This document shows positions 53,895 to 63,342 of a stretch of 64,000 bases of DNA, in pieces (position 1 is the first letter of the stretch; the number at the start of each line of letters is the position of its first letter). The position numbers were made by a program, and so were the translations under genes. Source of the stretch: Falsirhodobacter algicola (GTDB lineage: Bacteria; Pseudomonadota; Alphaproteobacteria; Rhodobacterales; Rhodobacteraceae); NCBI RefSeq assembly GCF_018279165.1, contig NZ_CP047289.1, positions 2,053,001 through 2,117,000 on the forward strand. The letters are read 5' to 3'. Under the pieces are notes generated by a model. The model was not told the origin of the DNA. It did not search any database and saw nothing but the letters and a program-made list of their open reading frames with translations.

Positions 53895-54554
53895 ATGTCT
53901 GATGACCGCTATCGCGACCGCGAACCCTATTTGGACGGGCGCGGAACACGGACCGAAGGGGCCCGCCGGATGCACCAATACGGCGAGGATCCGCGCGGCG
54001 GCGACTGGATGTCGGACCGCGATCCGATCCCGTATGCCATGCCCTACCGACAGCCTTATCCCATGAACGATATCGACATGCGCAATGCCGATCCCTACGC
54101 CGCCCCGATGCAGCCGCGCGGGCCGCAGGGATCGAACGGCGACGGCCGGGGGGAGCGTGGCGCCCCGTCGGTCGATCACGGATATGGCACGCATGATCCG
54201 CGCAGCGGCGATCGCGGCATGATCGACCGGGCCAGCGACGAGGTCGCCTCGTGGTTCGGGGATGACAAGGCCGCCGCCCGGCGCGACGAGGATCATCGCG
54301 GCAAGGGGCCGCGCGGCTATGTCCGGTCCGATGCGCGCATCCTCGAGGATGTGAACGACCGCCTGTCCGAAGATCGCTGGGTCGATGCCAGCGACATTGA
54401 CGTGCGTGTCACCGATGCCGAAGTGACGCTGTCGGGGATGGTCCAGTCGCGCGGGCAAAAGCGCCGCGCCGAGGATTGCGCCGAAGGCATCTCCGGCGTG
54501 AAACACGTTCAGAACAACCTGCGTGTCGCGCCGCAGGAAAGGCCGGCCTTCTAG
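53895..54554 (+). CDS. BON-domain protein
   Basis: A 219-residue protein. The first 130 residues are low-complexity and rich in Arg, Asp, Gly, Tyr and Met ([28 protein letters not shown]) and look disordered. The BON domain (about 142-212) includes [40 protein letters not shown] and [11 protein letters not shown]. No signal peptide is seen, unlike the periplasmic OsmY type. BON proteins are linked to envelope or osmotic stress. AAAGGGG precedes ATG 53895. Confidence 0.85.
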   Translation: MSDDRYRDREPYLDGRGTRTEGARRMHQYGEDPRGGDWMSDRDPIPYAMPYRQPYPMNDIDMRNADPYAAPMQPRGPQGSNGDGRGERGAPSVDHGYGTHDPRSGDRGMIDRASDEVASWFGDDKAAARRDEDHRGKGPRGYVRSDARILEDVNDRLSEDRWVDASDIDVRVTDAEVTLSGMVQSRGQKRRAEDCAEGISGVKHVQNNLRVAPQERPAF

Positions 54555-54567
54555 GGCCGGTCCCGCA

Positions 54568-55233
54568 TCACTCCGCGGCCACCGGCTCCAGCCCGGCGGC
54601 CCGGCGCACCGCCGGAACGGCGAGCCGCGCCACCGCCAGCACGATCAGGTAATAGCAAAGCGCTTCCAGAACCTCTTCGCCCTTTCCGGCAAGGGCGTTC
54701 GTCTCGTGTTGGATGATGATGCCGAAATCGGCCAGCTTGCGGCCAAGGCCGTCCAGCGTCTTGGCCGCAACGCCGCAGACGAAGGCCCCAAGGACGAGCC
54801 ACGCATCCACCTCGGCCATCCGCAGGCGCGCCCACCACAGCGGCAGGTTGCGGCGCAGGATGCGCATGCCCGTCCACAGCGTGAAGGCGATGGCGATGGC
54901 CCCGATGATGCGCGTGGAGGTGGGGGCGGCGTGGGTGTAGGTCGTCAGCTTCAGCAGGCCATGATCGGTGAAGCGTTTGTCGAAATCCATCTCGCGCGCC
55001 AGCATCAGCGCCATCGCCGCCGGGATCTGCCATTCGCGCCAGCGCGCCTCGCCCGCCAGAAGGAACCACGCCCCGATCCCGAACAGCAGCAGGCCGAGCG
55101 AGGCTTGCTCCACCCCCGCGCCCTCGTGGAAGAAGAGTTCGATATCGGGAACCAGCGCAGCCGACACCACGAGATAGGCCAGAAGCACCAGCGTCACGGT
55201 GCGGGCGATGAACGAGAACGAGGGATGCTGCAT
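54568..55233 (-). CDS. Uncharacterised multi-pass membrane protein
   Basis: A 221-residue protein I do not recognise. About five membrane segments lie near residues 10-30, 43-60, 108-128, 142-160 and 188-208. Between the second and third is a soluble loop with ALMLAREMDFDKRFTDHGLL. After the fourth is KTLDGLGRKLADFGIIIQHE, a conserved-looking charged stretch. AAAGGAG precedes ATG 55233. It converges on the BON gene with 13 bases between them. Confidence 0.7.
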   Translation of the reverse strand: MQHPSFSFIARTVTLVLLAYLVVSAALVPDIELFFHEGAGVEQASLGLLLFGIGAWFLLAGEARWREWQIPAAMALMLAREMDFDKRFTDHGLLKLTTYTHAAPTSTRIIGAIAIAFTLWTGMRILRRNLPLWWARLRMAEVDAWLVLGAFVCGVAAKTLDGLGRKLADFGIIIQHETNALAGKGEEVLEALCYYLIVLAVARLAVPAVRRAAGLEPVAAE

Positions 55234-55373
55234 GGCGGGAGGCTCCTTTGGGAAAGGGCGATGTAGGAGGTTTTACGCCGATGCGACATGACGCCGTCGC
55301 GGCATTGTCGTGAAACTGTCTTATTGGCGGGCGCGATGTTGCCAAGAGGCCACAACCGCCCCATCTTCGGCGC

Positions 55374-56033
55374 ATGAAACACGCGCTCATCGTGGCCCAT
55401 GGCCAACCCTCCGATCCCGAACCCGCTGCGGCCGAAATCGCCGCCCTTGCCGCGCGCGTCGATGCGGTGGCCGAAGGGTGGTCCGTGCGCAGCGCCACGC
55501 TGGCCGAGGCCGACGCCCTTGCCCGCGAGGTGCAGGGCAAGGAGGGCGTCATCTATCCGCTGTTCATGGCCGAGGGGTGGTTCACCCGCACGCATCTGCC
55601 CGAACGTCTGGCCAAGGCCGGGGGGGCGGGGTGGCGCATCCTGCCGCCCTTCGGCACCGATCCGGCGATCGCCGATCTGACGCTGGATCTGGCGCGCGCC
55701 GCGGGGCGCCCGATCCTGCTTGCGGCGCACGGGTCGTTCCGCAGCGCGGAGCCGTCGCGCATCGCCCACGACATGGCCGCCCGCATCGCCGCCGAGACGG
55801 GCCGCCCATCCCGCGCGGCCTTCATCGATCAGACCCCCCAGATCGCCGAGGTCGCGGCCGAGATGCCGGAGGCCGCCTGCCTTCCGTTCTTTGCGGCGCG
55901 GGGCGGCCATGTGATCGACGATCTGCCCGAGGCGCTGGATGCGGCGGGCTTCACCGGACCGCGGCTCGATCCGGTGGGGCTCGATCCGCGGGTGCCGGGG
56001 ATCATCGCCGCCGCGCTTCAGGCGTGCAGATAG
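55374..56033 (+). CDS. CbiX/SirB-type chelatase family protein
   Basis: A 219-residue protein of the class II chelatase family, which inserts cobalt, iron or nickel into sirohydrochlorin-type rings. The catalytic N-terminal His is in LIVAHGQPSDPEP, and the second repeat has LLAAHGSFRSAEPS, so both halves of the fold are present. The end overlaps the PuuA-like gene by 16 bases on the other strand. The substrate ring and metal cannot be read from the sequence. Confidence 0.8.
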   Translation: MKHALIVAHGQPSDPEPAAAEIAALAARVDAVAEGWSVRSATLAEADALAREVQGKEGVIYPLFMAEGWFTRTHLPERLAKAGGAGWRILPPFGTDPAIADLTLDLARAAGRPILLAAHGSFRSAEPSRIAHDMAARIAAETGRPSRAAFIDQTPQIAEVAAEMPEAACLPFFAARGGHVIDDLPEALDAAGFTGPRLDPVGLDPRVPGIIAAALQACR

Positions 56034-57376
56034 AGGTCGTAATCCACATCGGCGATGGTGCGCGCCACGCGCGCCCATTCCGCCCGTTTGACGGCGCAGA
56101 AGGTGCGGTGCATTTCCGGCCCCAAGGCATCGCGCAAGAAGGCCGACCCTTCGGCCCGTTCGATCGCGGCGCGCCAATCGGCGGGCAGGTCCGGATCGGG
56201 GGGCAGGTCATAGCCGTTGCCCGACACCTCCGCCCCCGGATCGATGCACGCTGAAAGGCCGTGGCGGATGCCCGCCAGCACCGTCGCCGCCACGAGATAG
56301 GGGTTGGCATCGACCCCGGCGGGGCGATGCTCGATCCGCCGCGCGGAGGGCGGGCTTTCGGGAATGCGCAGCGCGACGGAGCGGTTGTTGACCCCCCAAC
56401 TGGCCGAAACGGGGGCATAGCTCTGCGCGGCGAAGCGGCGCCACGAATTGGCGTGGGGCGCGAAGACCAGCATGGATTCGGCCATCGTCGCCTTCAGCCC
56501 GCCGATCGCATGCAGCAGCCGGTCCGACCATCCGGGCCCGGTTTCGGCAAAGGCGTTGCGCCCCCGATCGTCATAGGCCGAAACATGCAGATGCATCCCC
56601 GAGCCTGCGGAATCGGCCATGGGCTTGGCCATGAAGCAGGCGGTGACGCCCATCGCGCGCGCCTGCGCCCGCACGATCCGCTTCAGCCGGATCAGATCAT
56701 CCGCCGCCTGCAGCACGTCATGGCGATAGCGCAGCGTCAGTTCGTACTGCCCCGGCGCGAATTCGGAGATCATCGTCTCGGCCCGGATGCCCGCCGCCTC
56801 GGCCCCGGCATAGATCGCATCGAAGAGCGGCATCATCCCGTGCAGATGATCGACGGAATAGACCTCGGTCCGGCGGCTGACGCGCCCGTCCAGAACGGCG
56901 CGGGCGGGCTGAACCTGCCCCGCCGCGTCGCGGTCGTTGTCCAGCAGAAAGAACTCCAGCTCGAACGCGCCGGCGGGGTGCAGGCCCTCTTCGGCCATCG
57001 ACGCGATCTGACGGGCCAGCGCGTGGCGCGGATCGGCGCCCATGGGATGTCCGTCCAGCGTGTGGACGGTCATCAGCACCTCGGCCCGGCGCGTGCCATG
57101 CAGCGGCACCAGCGTGCCCGGCACCGGCCATGCCCGCACATCGCCGTCGCCGGTGTCCCAGATCAGCCCGGTTTCGTGCACATCCTCGCCGCAGATATCC
57201 AGCCCGAGGACCGAGGCCGGCAGCAGCCGCCCCTGCGCGAACAGCGCGGGCAGTTCGTGGCGGCGGATGATCTTGCCGCGCCCGACGCCGTTGGCATCGT
57301 GCAGCACGACATCGACCGCCTCCACCTCGGGATGGGCGGCAAGGAAGGCTTCGGCTTCGCTGGGGTCGGTCGTCAT
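56018..57376 (-). CDS. Glutamine synthetase family protein, gamma-glutamylpolyamine synthetase-like
   Basis: A 452-residue ligase of the glutamine synthetase superfamily, PuuA-like branch, which joins glutamate to putrescine or another amine using ATP. The metal-binding Glu is in AGAFELEFFLLD. Also present are EFAPGQYELTLRYRHD, the His loop SGSGMHLHVSAYD, the ATP-Arg region NNRSVALRIPE and the late RIEHRPAGVDANPYL. Its start overlaps the CDF gene as ATGA. It is the last gene of the long mre-led run. Confidence 0.88.
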   Translation of the reverse strand: MTTDPSEAEAFLAAHPEVEAVDVVLHDANGVGRGKIIRRHELPALFAQGRLLPASVLGLDICGEDVHETGLIWDTGDGDVRAWPVPGTLVPLHGTRRAEVLMTVHTLDGHPMGADPRHALARQIASMAEEGLHPAGAFELEFFLLDNDRDAAGQVQPARAVLDGRVSRRTEVYSVDHLHGMMPLFDAIYAGAEAAGIRAETMISEFAPGQYELTLRYRHDVLQAADDLIRLKRIVRAQARAMGVTACFMAKPMADSAGSGMHLHVSAYDDRGRNAFAETGPGWSDRLLHAIGGLKATMAESMLVFAPHANSWRRFAAQSYAPVSASWGVNNRSVALRIPESPPSARRIEHRPAGVDANPYLVAATVLAGIRHGLSACIDPGAEVSGNGYDLPPDPDLPADWRAAIERAEGSAFLRDALGPEMHRTFCAVKRAEWARVARTIADVDYDLYLHA

Positions 57377-58254
57377 CGGCTCTCCTCGGCCACGTCCTTG
57401 TGGATGATCACGTCGGTCTGCGGATAGGCAAGCAGGATCGTCCGCTTCAGCCCGGCGCCGATGTCATGAGCTTCGCGCAGGGACAGATCGCCGTCCAGTT
57501 CCAGATGCAGGTTGATGAAGATGCGGCTGCCGGCGGTGCGCGATTTCAGATCGTGAAAGCCGCGCACGCCCGGCCATGCGGCGGCAAGGGTGGCGATGCC
57601 CTCCAGCACCTCGGGGTCGGCCTGCCGGTCCATCAGCGCATCGAACGCGCCCCGGCCGATGCCAGCCGCCCCGATCAGCATCATCACCGCCGCCGCCAGC
57701 GCCACCACGCTGTCGATCTGCGGCAGGCCCAGCGGCCCCGCCGCCACCAGCGCGACGATCGCCCCGATATTGGGCACCAGATCGCCCAGATAATGCAGCC
57801 GGTCCGCCGCGATCACGCGGTTGCCCGTCCGCCGCGCCACATGGCCCTGCCACCACACCAGCGCCAGCGTCATCAGGATGGAGATCGTCATCACCGCGAT
57901 CCCTTGCCGTTCATCCGCCAGCGGGGGCGGCGCATCGGCCAGAAGGCGCATCACCGCCGCCGCCGCGATCACCAGCGCCGACACGGCGATGAACACCGCC
58001 TGCGCCAGCGCGGCGATATCCTCGGCCGAGGAATGGCCGAAGGCGTGATCCTCGTCGGCGGGCCGCTGAGCATAGATGATCGCCGTCATCGCCCCGAGCG
58101 AGACCATGAGGTCGATCGCACTGTCGGCCAGCGATGCCGCGATGGAGAGCGCCCCCGTCTCGGCCACGGCCCAGAGCTTCAGCCCCACCAGCACCGCCGC
58201 CACGATGCAGGAGGCCGCACCCGTCCGCATCGCAAGGCGGGCCGCGTCGCGCAT
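57373..58254 (-). CDS. Cation diffusion facilitator (FieF-like zinc/iron exporter)
   Basis: A 293-residue membrane exporter with six helices and a C-terminal metallochaperone-like domain. The transport site D-x-x-x-D is in SLADSAIDLMVS and H-x-x-x-D is in LHYLGDLVPNIG, the DD-HD set of Zn/Fe exporters. HAFGHSSAEDIAAL is the family loop. The start is ATG 58254, sharing one base with the SH3-protein stop. It should export Zn(II) or Fe(II). Confidence 0.92.
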   Translation of the reverse strand: MRDAARLAMRTGAASCIVAAVLVGLKLWAVAETGALSIAASLADSAIDLMVSLGAMTAIIYAQRPADEDHAFGHSSAEDIAALAQAVFIAVSALVIAAAAVMRLLADAPPPLADERQGIAVMTISILMTLALVWWQGHVARRTGNRVIAADRLHYLGDLVPNIGAIVALVAAGPLGLPQIDSVVALAAAVMMLIGAAGIGRGAFDALMDRQADPEVLEGIATLAAAWPGVRGFHDLKSRTAGSRIFINLHLELDGDLSLREAHDIGAGLKRTILLAYPQTDVIIHKDVAEESR

Positions 58255-58766
58255 CAGTCCAGCACCTCGTCGGCGCCGACGCCCCAGATGTCGTCCTTGC
58301 TGATCCAGCCTTCCTCGCCTTGAATGCGCAGGCGGCACCAGTCGATGTTGCATTCCTGAAGGGCGCCGATCACGTCCTTCTCGGCCTTCAACACGACGGC
58401 GCTGTCGGCGTTGGGCCGGGAATGAAGTTCGGCGAGATCGGCGGTGACGAGCGCGCTGCGCGTGCCGGACAGCAGCGCGTAATGCATCCAGCCGCCCGCG
58501 CCCTCGGAATCCTCCACCCGGCGCCAATGGCCGTATTCGGCGGTGATCTTCAGCGGCATGCCGTTGCGGGTGAACACCCAGTCGATGCGATGGGTCAGGC
58601 CCGGACCGCGCCGGGCGTTGCCCTCGCTCGTCTTCAGGGTGACGTAGCGGGGCAGGGGCAGGTTCGTGACCGCGCCGACCGACGGGTCCGGGGCGGGATC
58701 CTGCGCGGCGGCCGCGCCGGTCATGAGGCTTGCCGCGACAAGGACGCAGCGCAGGATCCGGGTCAT
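58254..58766 (-). CDS. Exported SH3-domain protein
   Basis: A 170-residue secreted or periplasmic protein. Residues 1-22 form a signal peptide (LRCVLVAASLMTGAAAAQ). Two bacterial SH3 repeats follow: LKTSEGNARRGPGLTHRIDW and ADLAELHSRPNADSAVVLK. Such domains bind cell-wall peptides. AAGGA sits eight bases before ATG 58766, better than for ATG 58775. Its place behind mre-rod genes fits a cell-wall role. Confidence 0.85.
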   Translation of the reverse strand: MTRILRCVLVAASLMTGAAAAQDPAPDPSVGAVTNLPLPRYVTLKTSEGNARRGPGLTHRIDWVFTRNGMPLKITAEYGHWRRVEDSEGAGGWMHYALLSGTRSALVTADLAELHSRPNADSAVVLKAEKDVIGALQECNIDWCRLRIQGEEGWISKDDIWGVGADEVLD

Positions 58767-58782
58767 TCTTTCCATCCTTCGA

Positions 58783-59709
58783 TCAGTAACCGCGCGCCCG
58801 GTCCACCCGGTGCAGCAGCGTCTCGCCCGCTTCGGCCCGCCGGATATTGGCGGCGATGACCGTGGCGGCGGTGGCGGGGCGGGACACCGCCGCGATATGG
58901 GGCGAGACGGTGACATCGGCCCGCGCCCAGAACGGATGTTCGGGCGGCAGCGGTTCGGTGTGGAACACGTCCAGCGTGGCATGGCCGACTTGGCCCGCAT
59001 CCAGCGCCGCCAGCAGGGCCGCATCCTCGATCAGCGGGCCGCGGCCGGGATTGATGACGGCCGCGCCCGGCGCCAGCCAGCCGAGGCTGCGCGCATCGAG
59101 GATGCCGCGCGTGGCGGGCGTGTCGGGCAGCAGCGTCACCACGATCTCCGCCCCCTCCAGCGCCGGTTTCAGCCCGTCCTCGCCGTGGAAGGTCGGAAAG
59201 CCGGCATCCGTTTTCGGACTGCGGCTCCATCCCGTCACGCGGAAATTCAGCGCGCGCAGCATCCGGGCGGCGGCAAGGCCCAACTCGCCAAGGCCCAGCA
59301 TCGTTACGCGGCGATCGCGGGCGAGGGGAGGGGCCTCCTGCACCCATGCGCGGCGCCCGATGTTCCGATCCAGCCAGAGGTGGTGGCGCAGCACCTGCGC
59401 CGTCACCCATTCCACCATCCCCTCGCACAGGGCGGGATCGACCATGCGGCACAGCGGCTGCGTCAGGGTGGGGTTGCCCACGATCCGCTCCACCCCGGCA
59501 AAGAGGCTGAGGACGGCCTTGGCGCGGGTGAAGGGCGCGAAATCGGTCAGATCGTCATTGGGGGCATAGACGATGTAATCGACCTCGGCGGGGTCCGCCA
59601 TGCGCACCAGCCGCGCCGCGATCCCTTCCGCCGACAGGGCCGCAGGCAGGACGGTGCGATAGTCGTCCCACAGGGCGGGCCTGGCGGAAAAGAGGACGGT
59701 CAGGGTCAT
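58783..59709 (-). CDS. ghrA: D-2-hydroxyacid dehydrogenase, GhrA-like glyoxylate/hydroxypyruvate reductase
   Basis: A 308-residue NAD(P)H-dependent reductase. The nucleotide motif GLGELGLAAARMLRAL is near residue 145. Catalytic residues are Arg in INPGRGPLIED, Glu in HTEPLPPEHPFW and His in SPHIAAVSRP. Overall length and the N-terminal LFSARPALWDDYRTVLP match GhrA. AGAGGC precedes ATG 59709, which is 8 bases after the rodA stop. Confidence 0.9.
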   Translation of the reverse strand: MTLTVLFSARPALWDDYRTVLPAALSAEGIAARLVRMADPAEVDYIVYAPNDDLTDFAPFTRAKAVLSLFAGVERIVGNPTLTQPLCRMVDPALCEGMVEWVTAQVLRHHLWLDRNIGRRAWVQEAPPLARDRRVTMLGLGELGLAAARMLRALNFRVTGWSRSPKTDAGFPTFHGEDGLKPALEGAEIVVTLLPDTPATRGILDARSLGWLAPGAAVINPGRGPLIEDAALLAALDAGQVGHATLDVFHTEPLPPEHPFWARADVTVSPHIAAVSRPATAATVIAANIRRAEAGETLLHRVDRARGY

Positions 59710-59717
59710 TCTTGCCT

Positions 59718-60857
59718 CTAGCGTGCGCGGTGGACATGCGCACTTTGCACGATCCCGAAGGCGGTCAGCAACACCATCATCGCCGAACCGCCATAGCTGA
59801 CCAGCGGCAGCGGCACGCCGACAACGGGCGCAAGGCCCATCACCATCAGCATGTTGACGGCAAAGAGGAAGAAGAACGACGCCGCGATCCCGAGCGTGAC
59901 GAGGGAAGCGAAACGGTCCTTCATCTGCACCGCCGAAGAGATGCAGAACGCGATGATGAGGACATAGAGCGCAAGGAGCGAGCAGGCGCCGACGAAGCCG
60001 AATTCCTCGGCGACGACGGTGAAGATGAAGTCGGTATGCTTTTCGGGCAGGAAGTTCAGCCGGCTCTGTGTGCCCTGCATAAAGCCGCGCCCCGTCCACC
60101 CGCCCGAGCCGAGGGCGATCTTGGCCTGCGTGATGTGATAGCCCGCCCCGAGCGGATCGGTGGAGGGATCGAGGAAGGTGTCGATCCGCGCGAACTGATA
60201 ATCGCGCAGAAGCTGCCACGTCGTTCCCCGGCTCATCAGCACCACGGTCACGAGGCCGACCGCCGCGCCGATCACCACCGCGAAATAGATCCAGCTGACC
60301 CCGGCGCAGAACATCACCACCGCCCCGCCCAGCATCAGCAGGATCGCCGTCCCAAGATCGGGCTGCACCATCACGAGGCCCATCGGCAGCAGGATCAGCA
60401 GCACCGGCACCGCCACCCAAAGCGGGCGCGACACGCGCCGCGGGTCCAGCCAGTCGTAATAGGCCGCCAGCATCATCACGAGGGCGATCTTCATCAGCTC
60501 GGACGGTTGAAGCATGATGAACCCGAGGTTCAGCCACCGCTGCGCCCCCATGCCGACATGGCCCATCACGTCCACCGCCACCAGCAGCGCGACCGACAGC
60601 AGATAGGCCACCGCCGAGACGTTGCGCCAGAACCAGATCGGCACCATCGCCACCATCAGCATGATGCCGAGGCCGACGGCGAAACGCTTCATCTGCGGCT
60701 CGGCCCAGAGGGCGATGTTGCCGCCCGCCACGGAATAGAGCATCAGCCAGCCCACCGCGCAGACCGAGGACAGCAGCAGCACCAGCGGCCAGTTCAGATA
60801 GAGCACCTTGCGCAGACCGCTCGGGACGGTCTGGATGCGGTATTCCAGAAAGCTCAT
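59718..60857 (-). CDS. rodA: Rod-shape-determining peptidoglycan polymerase RodA
   Basis: A 379-residue SEDS-family glycosyltransferase with ten membrane segments, which polymerises lipid II for elongation together with PBP2. Landmarks are MGAQRWLNLGFIMLQPSELMK over two segments, VQPDLGTAILLMLGG, FLPEKHTDFIFTVVAEEFGF and the C-terminal GVPLPLVSYGGSAM. The start overlaps the mrdA stop (ATGA). PBP2 and MreCD are encoded immediately upstream. Confidence 0.96.
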   Translation of the reverse strand: MSFLEYRIQTVPSGLRKVLYLNWPLVLLLSSVCAVGWLMLYSVAGGNIALWAEPQMKRFAVGLGIMLMVAMVPIWFWRNVSAVAYLLSVALLVAVDVMGHVGMGAQRWLNLGFIMLQPSELMKIALVMMLAAYYDWLDPRRVSRPLWVAVPVLLILLPMGLVMVQPDLGTAILLMLGGAVVMFCAGVSWIYFAVVIGAAVGLVTVVLMSRGTTWQLLRDYQFARIDTFLDPSTDPLGAGYHITQAKIALGSGGWTGRGFMQGTQSRLNFLPEKHTDFIFTVVAEEFGFVGACSLLALYVLIIAFCISSAVQMKDRFASLVTLGIAASFFFLFAVNMLMVMGLAPVVGVPLPLVSYGGSAMMVLLTAFGIVQSAHVHRAR

Positions 60858-62809
60858 GCCCGGCCCCGCGTGCCGCCGGCGCTGGCCAGCGTGCCGAAAT
60901 CGCGCAGGCGCATTTCCGACAGGGCGGTGCCGATGCGGCCCCGCTGATCGGCCGGATAGGCCGAGAGCGGCGGCATGCCCCCCGTCAGGATGCGCAGCAG
61001 GATGTCCCGCACGATGGGGGCGGCCACGGCCGAACCGCCGCCGCCATGTTCCACCACGCAGGCCACCGCGACCTTCGGCGCATCGTAGGGCGCGAACCCG
61101 ATATAGAGCGCGTGGTCGCGCCGGTTCCATGGAAGCTGATCGTTGCCGATCACGCCGCTGGCCCGTTCGGCGGTGGAGATGTTACGCACCTGAGAGGTGC
61201 CGGATTTGCCCGCCATCGTCAGCGCCGGATCGACGATGCGGCTGCTGTAGCCGGTCATCCCGAAGGTGTTGGACACGGTGTGCATCCCGTGGCGCACCTG
61301 CCGCAGCATGGCGGGATCGAAATCGAGGGGAGGGGCCTCCTCGATCGGGACCTCCTTGTCGCCGATCGCATGGATCAGCCGCGGCTTCACCGCCCGCCCC
61401 GAGGCCAGCCGCGCCGTCATCACCGCCAGTTGCAAAGGCGAGGCGAGCACATAGCCCTGCCCGATGGAGGCGTTGATCGTATCGCCGATGCGCCAATCCT
61501 GACCGTAGCTGGCCTGTTTCCACGCCTTGTTCGGCACCACGCCTTCGATGATGGCGGACATGGGCAGATCGTGGCGCTGGCCAAGGCCCATGCGGCGACC
61601 GACCTCGGCCATCTTGTCGATGCCGACCCGCTGCGACACGTCGTAGAAATACACGTCGCAGCTCTTGCCCATCGCCCCATCGAGGTTCAGGTGCCCATGG
61701 CCCCAGCGGGAATGGCAGTGGAAGCGCCGCCCGCCGTAATCGTAATAGCCCGGACAATAGACGGTGGTGTTCGCGTCGATCACCCCCGCCTCCAGCGCCG
61801 CAAGGCCGGTGATGACCTTGAACGTCGATCCCGGCGGATAGGCCCCCGACACGGCCTTGTTCGACAGCGGGCGGTGATCGTTGCCCGTCAGTTCGGCATA
61901 ATCGCCATAGGAGATGCCGCGCACGAACAGGTTGGGGTTGAACGAGGGCGCCGATGCGACGGCCAGAAGGTTGCCGTTCGTCACATCCATCGCCACGACC
62001 GAGGCGCTTTCCTGCCCCAGCCGCACCTGCGCGAAGTTCTGCACCTCGGCGTCGATGGTCAGATGCAGGTCGGCCCCGGCCTCGCCCTCCATCCGGTCCA
62101 GCTCGCGCATGACGCGGCCGACGGCGTTCACCTCGATGCGGCGGGTGCCGGCATGGCCGCGCAGGCGGTCCTCCTGCCATGTCTCCACGCCGACCTTGCC
62201 GATCTGGAACTGCGGGATCTGCAGCAGCGGGTCCGGCACCTCTTGGGCGGCGAGATCGCGCTCCGACACGGGGCCGACATAGCCGACGACATGCGCGAAA
62301 TCGGTATCGAGCGGATAGATGCGCGACTGCCCCACCTCGGGGGTGACACCGGGCAGCGAGGGCGCGTTGACCGCCACGCGGGACATCTCGTCCCAGCTGA
62401 TGCGATCGGCCACGATCAGCGGCACGAAGGCCGACCGCTTCTTCGCCTCGCCCTCCACCCGGGCGATGTCGTTCTCGCTCAGCGGGATGACGCGCTGCAG
62501 GCGGTGCAGCACCTCGTTCACATCGCCCGCATCCTCGCGCGTGATGATGACGCGGTAGTTCTGCTCGTTCCCGGCGATCAGGCGGCCGTGCCGGTCGAAG
62601 ATCTGGCCGCGGTTCGGCGGGATCAGCCGGATGGAGACGCGGTTCTCCTCGGCCAGCATGCGGTACTGATCGGCCTCGTCCACCTGCATGTACCGCAGGC
62701 GCGCCCCGAGGACGGCCACCACGGCCGACATCGCCCCGCCGAGGCACAGGGCGCGGCGGGTGATCTTGCGGGTGCTCTGGTCGCTGTCGCGATGCGCGAT
62801 ACGTTTCAC
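60854..62809 (-). CDS. mrdA: Penicillin-binding protein 2
   Basis: A 651-residue transpeptidase that crosslinks peptidoglycan during elongation. One N-terminal membrane helix (about 22-42) is followed by the dimerisation domain with RLIPPNRGQIFDRHGRLIA. The transpeptidase domain has the active Ser in YPPGSTFKV, the second motif SCDVYFYD and KSGTSQ. The start is GTG 62809, overlapping the mreD stop (GTGA), with GGGAGACG upstream. Confidence 0.95.
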   Translation of the reverse strand: MKRIAHRDSDQSTRKITRRALCLGGAMSAVVAVLGARLRYMQVDEADQYRMLAEENRVSIRLIPPNRGQIFDRHGRLIAGNEQNYRVIITREDAGDVNEVLHRLQRVIPLSENDIARVEGEAKKRSAFVPLIVADRISWDEMSRVAVNAPSLPGVTPEVGQSRIYPLDTDFAHVVGYVGPVSERDLAAQEVPDPLLQIPQFQIGKVGVETWQEDRLRGHAGTRRIEVNAVGRVMRELDRMEGEAGADLHLTIDAEVQNFAQVRLGQESASVVAMDVTNGNLLAVASAPSFNPNLFVRGISYGDYAELTGNDHRPLSNKAVSGAYPPGSTFKVITGLAALEAGVIDANTTVYCPGYYDYGGRRFHCHSRWGHGHLNLDGAMGKSCDVYFYDVSQRVGIDKMAEVGRRMGLGQRHDLPMSAIIEGVVPNKAWKQASYGQDWRIGDTINASIGQGYVLASPLQLAVMTARLASGRAVKPRLIHAIGDKEVPIEEAPPLDFDPAMLRQVRHGMHTVSNTFGMTGYSSRIVDPALTMAGKSGTSQVRNISTAERASGVIGNDQLPWNRRDHALYIGFAPYDAPKVAVACVVEHGGGGSAVAAPIVRDILLRILTGGMPPLSAYPADQRGRIGTALSEMRLRDFGTLASAGGTRGRA

Positions 62810-63342
62810 ATCCGTCTCCCGTATGCGTCGATTTCGCCGGTGGCCGGTTTGTGCAGCCCCAGCATCCAGGTGGAAACCAGCACGACCACAGGATAGCACA
62901 GGATCGATGCCGTCACCTTCAGCATGGCATAGCCCAAGGCGACCTGCGGAAGAAAGACCATCGCGAACACGAATCGGTAAGCGAGCTCCATCCCGACCAT
63001 CAGCGCCGACACCGCCAGCCATTCGGTCAGGAAGTTCAATTCGCGGGCAAGGGCCACGCGCGAGCGCAGGACTTCGCTCCCCAGAAGGACGATCGCGGTC
63101 CAGAGGCCGGGCGGGCGCATCAGCAGCACATCCTCGGCCAAGAGGACGGCGGCGATCAGCGGGGCCACCATCATGTTGGGCCGCCGCACCGTCCATGCCA
63201 GCGTGATGCACAGCAAAAGGTCCGGACCCGGCCAGTCCCCCGCCTGCGCCCCAAGGGGCAGCATCATCGCCAGCGTCACGATCAGCGCGATCAGCACATA
63301 GGCCAGACGCCAGACCCAGCGACGGGTCCGCACCCGGCGCAT
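62806..63342 (-). CDS. mreD: Rod-shape-determining protein MreD
   Basis: A 178-residue membrane protein with about five segments, part of the MreBCD elongasome. Visible features are WRLAYVLIALIVTLAMMLPL, PGPDLLLCITLAWTVRRPN and VTASILCYPVVVLVSTWM. The start is ATG 63342, one base overlap with the mreC stop; a GTG at 63345 is an alternative. It overlaps mrdA at its 3' end. Confidence 0.9.
   Translation of the reverse strand: MRRVRTRRWVWRLAYVLIALIVTLAMMLPLGAQAGDWPGPDLLLCITLAWTVRRPNMMVAPLIAAVLLAEDVLLMRPPGLWTAIVLLGSEVLRSRVALARELNFLTEWLAVSALMVGMELAYRFVFAMVFLPQVALGYAMLKVTASILCYPVVVLVSTWMLGLHKPATGEIDAYGRRM

Noticed and set aside
53831-53896. Longer N-terminus for the AAG glycosylase starting at 53896
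   Set aside because: The added residues have no family match and would put its start codon on the same CATG as the divergent BON gene.
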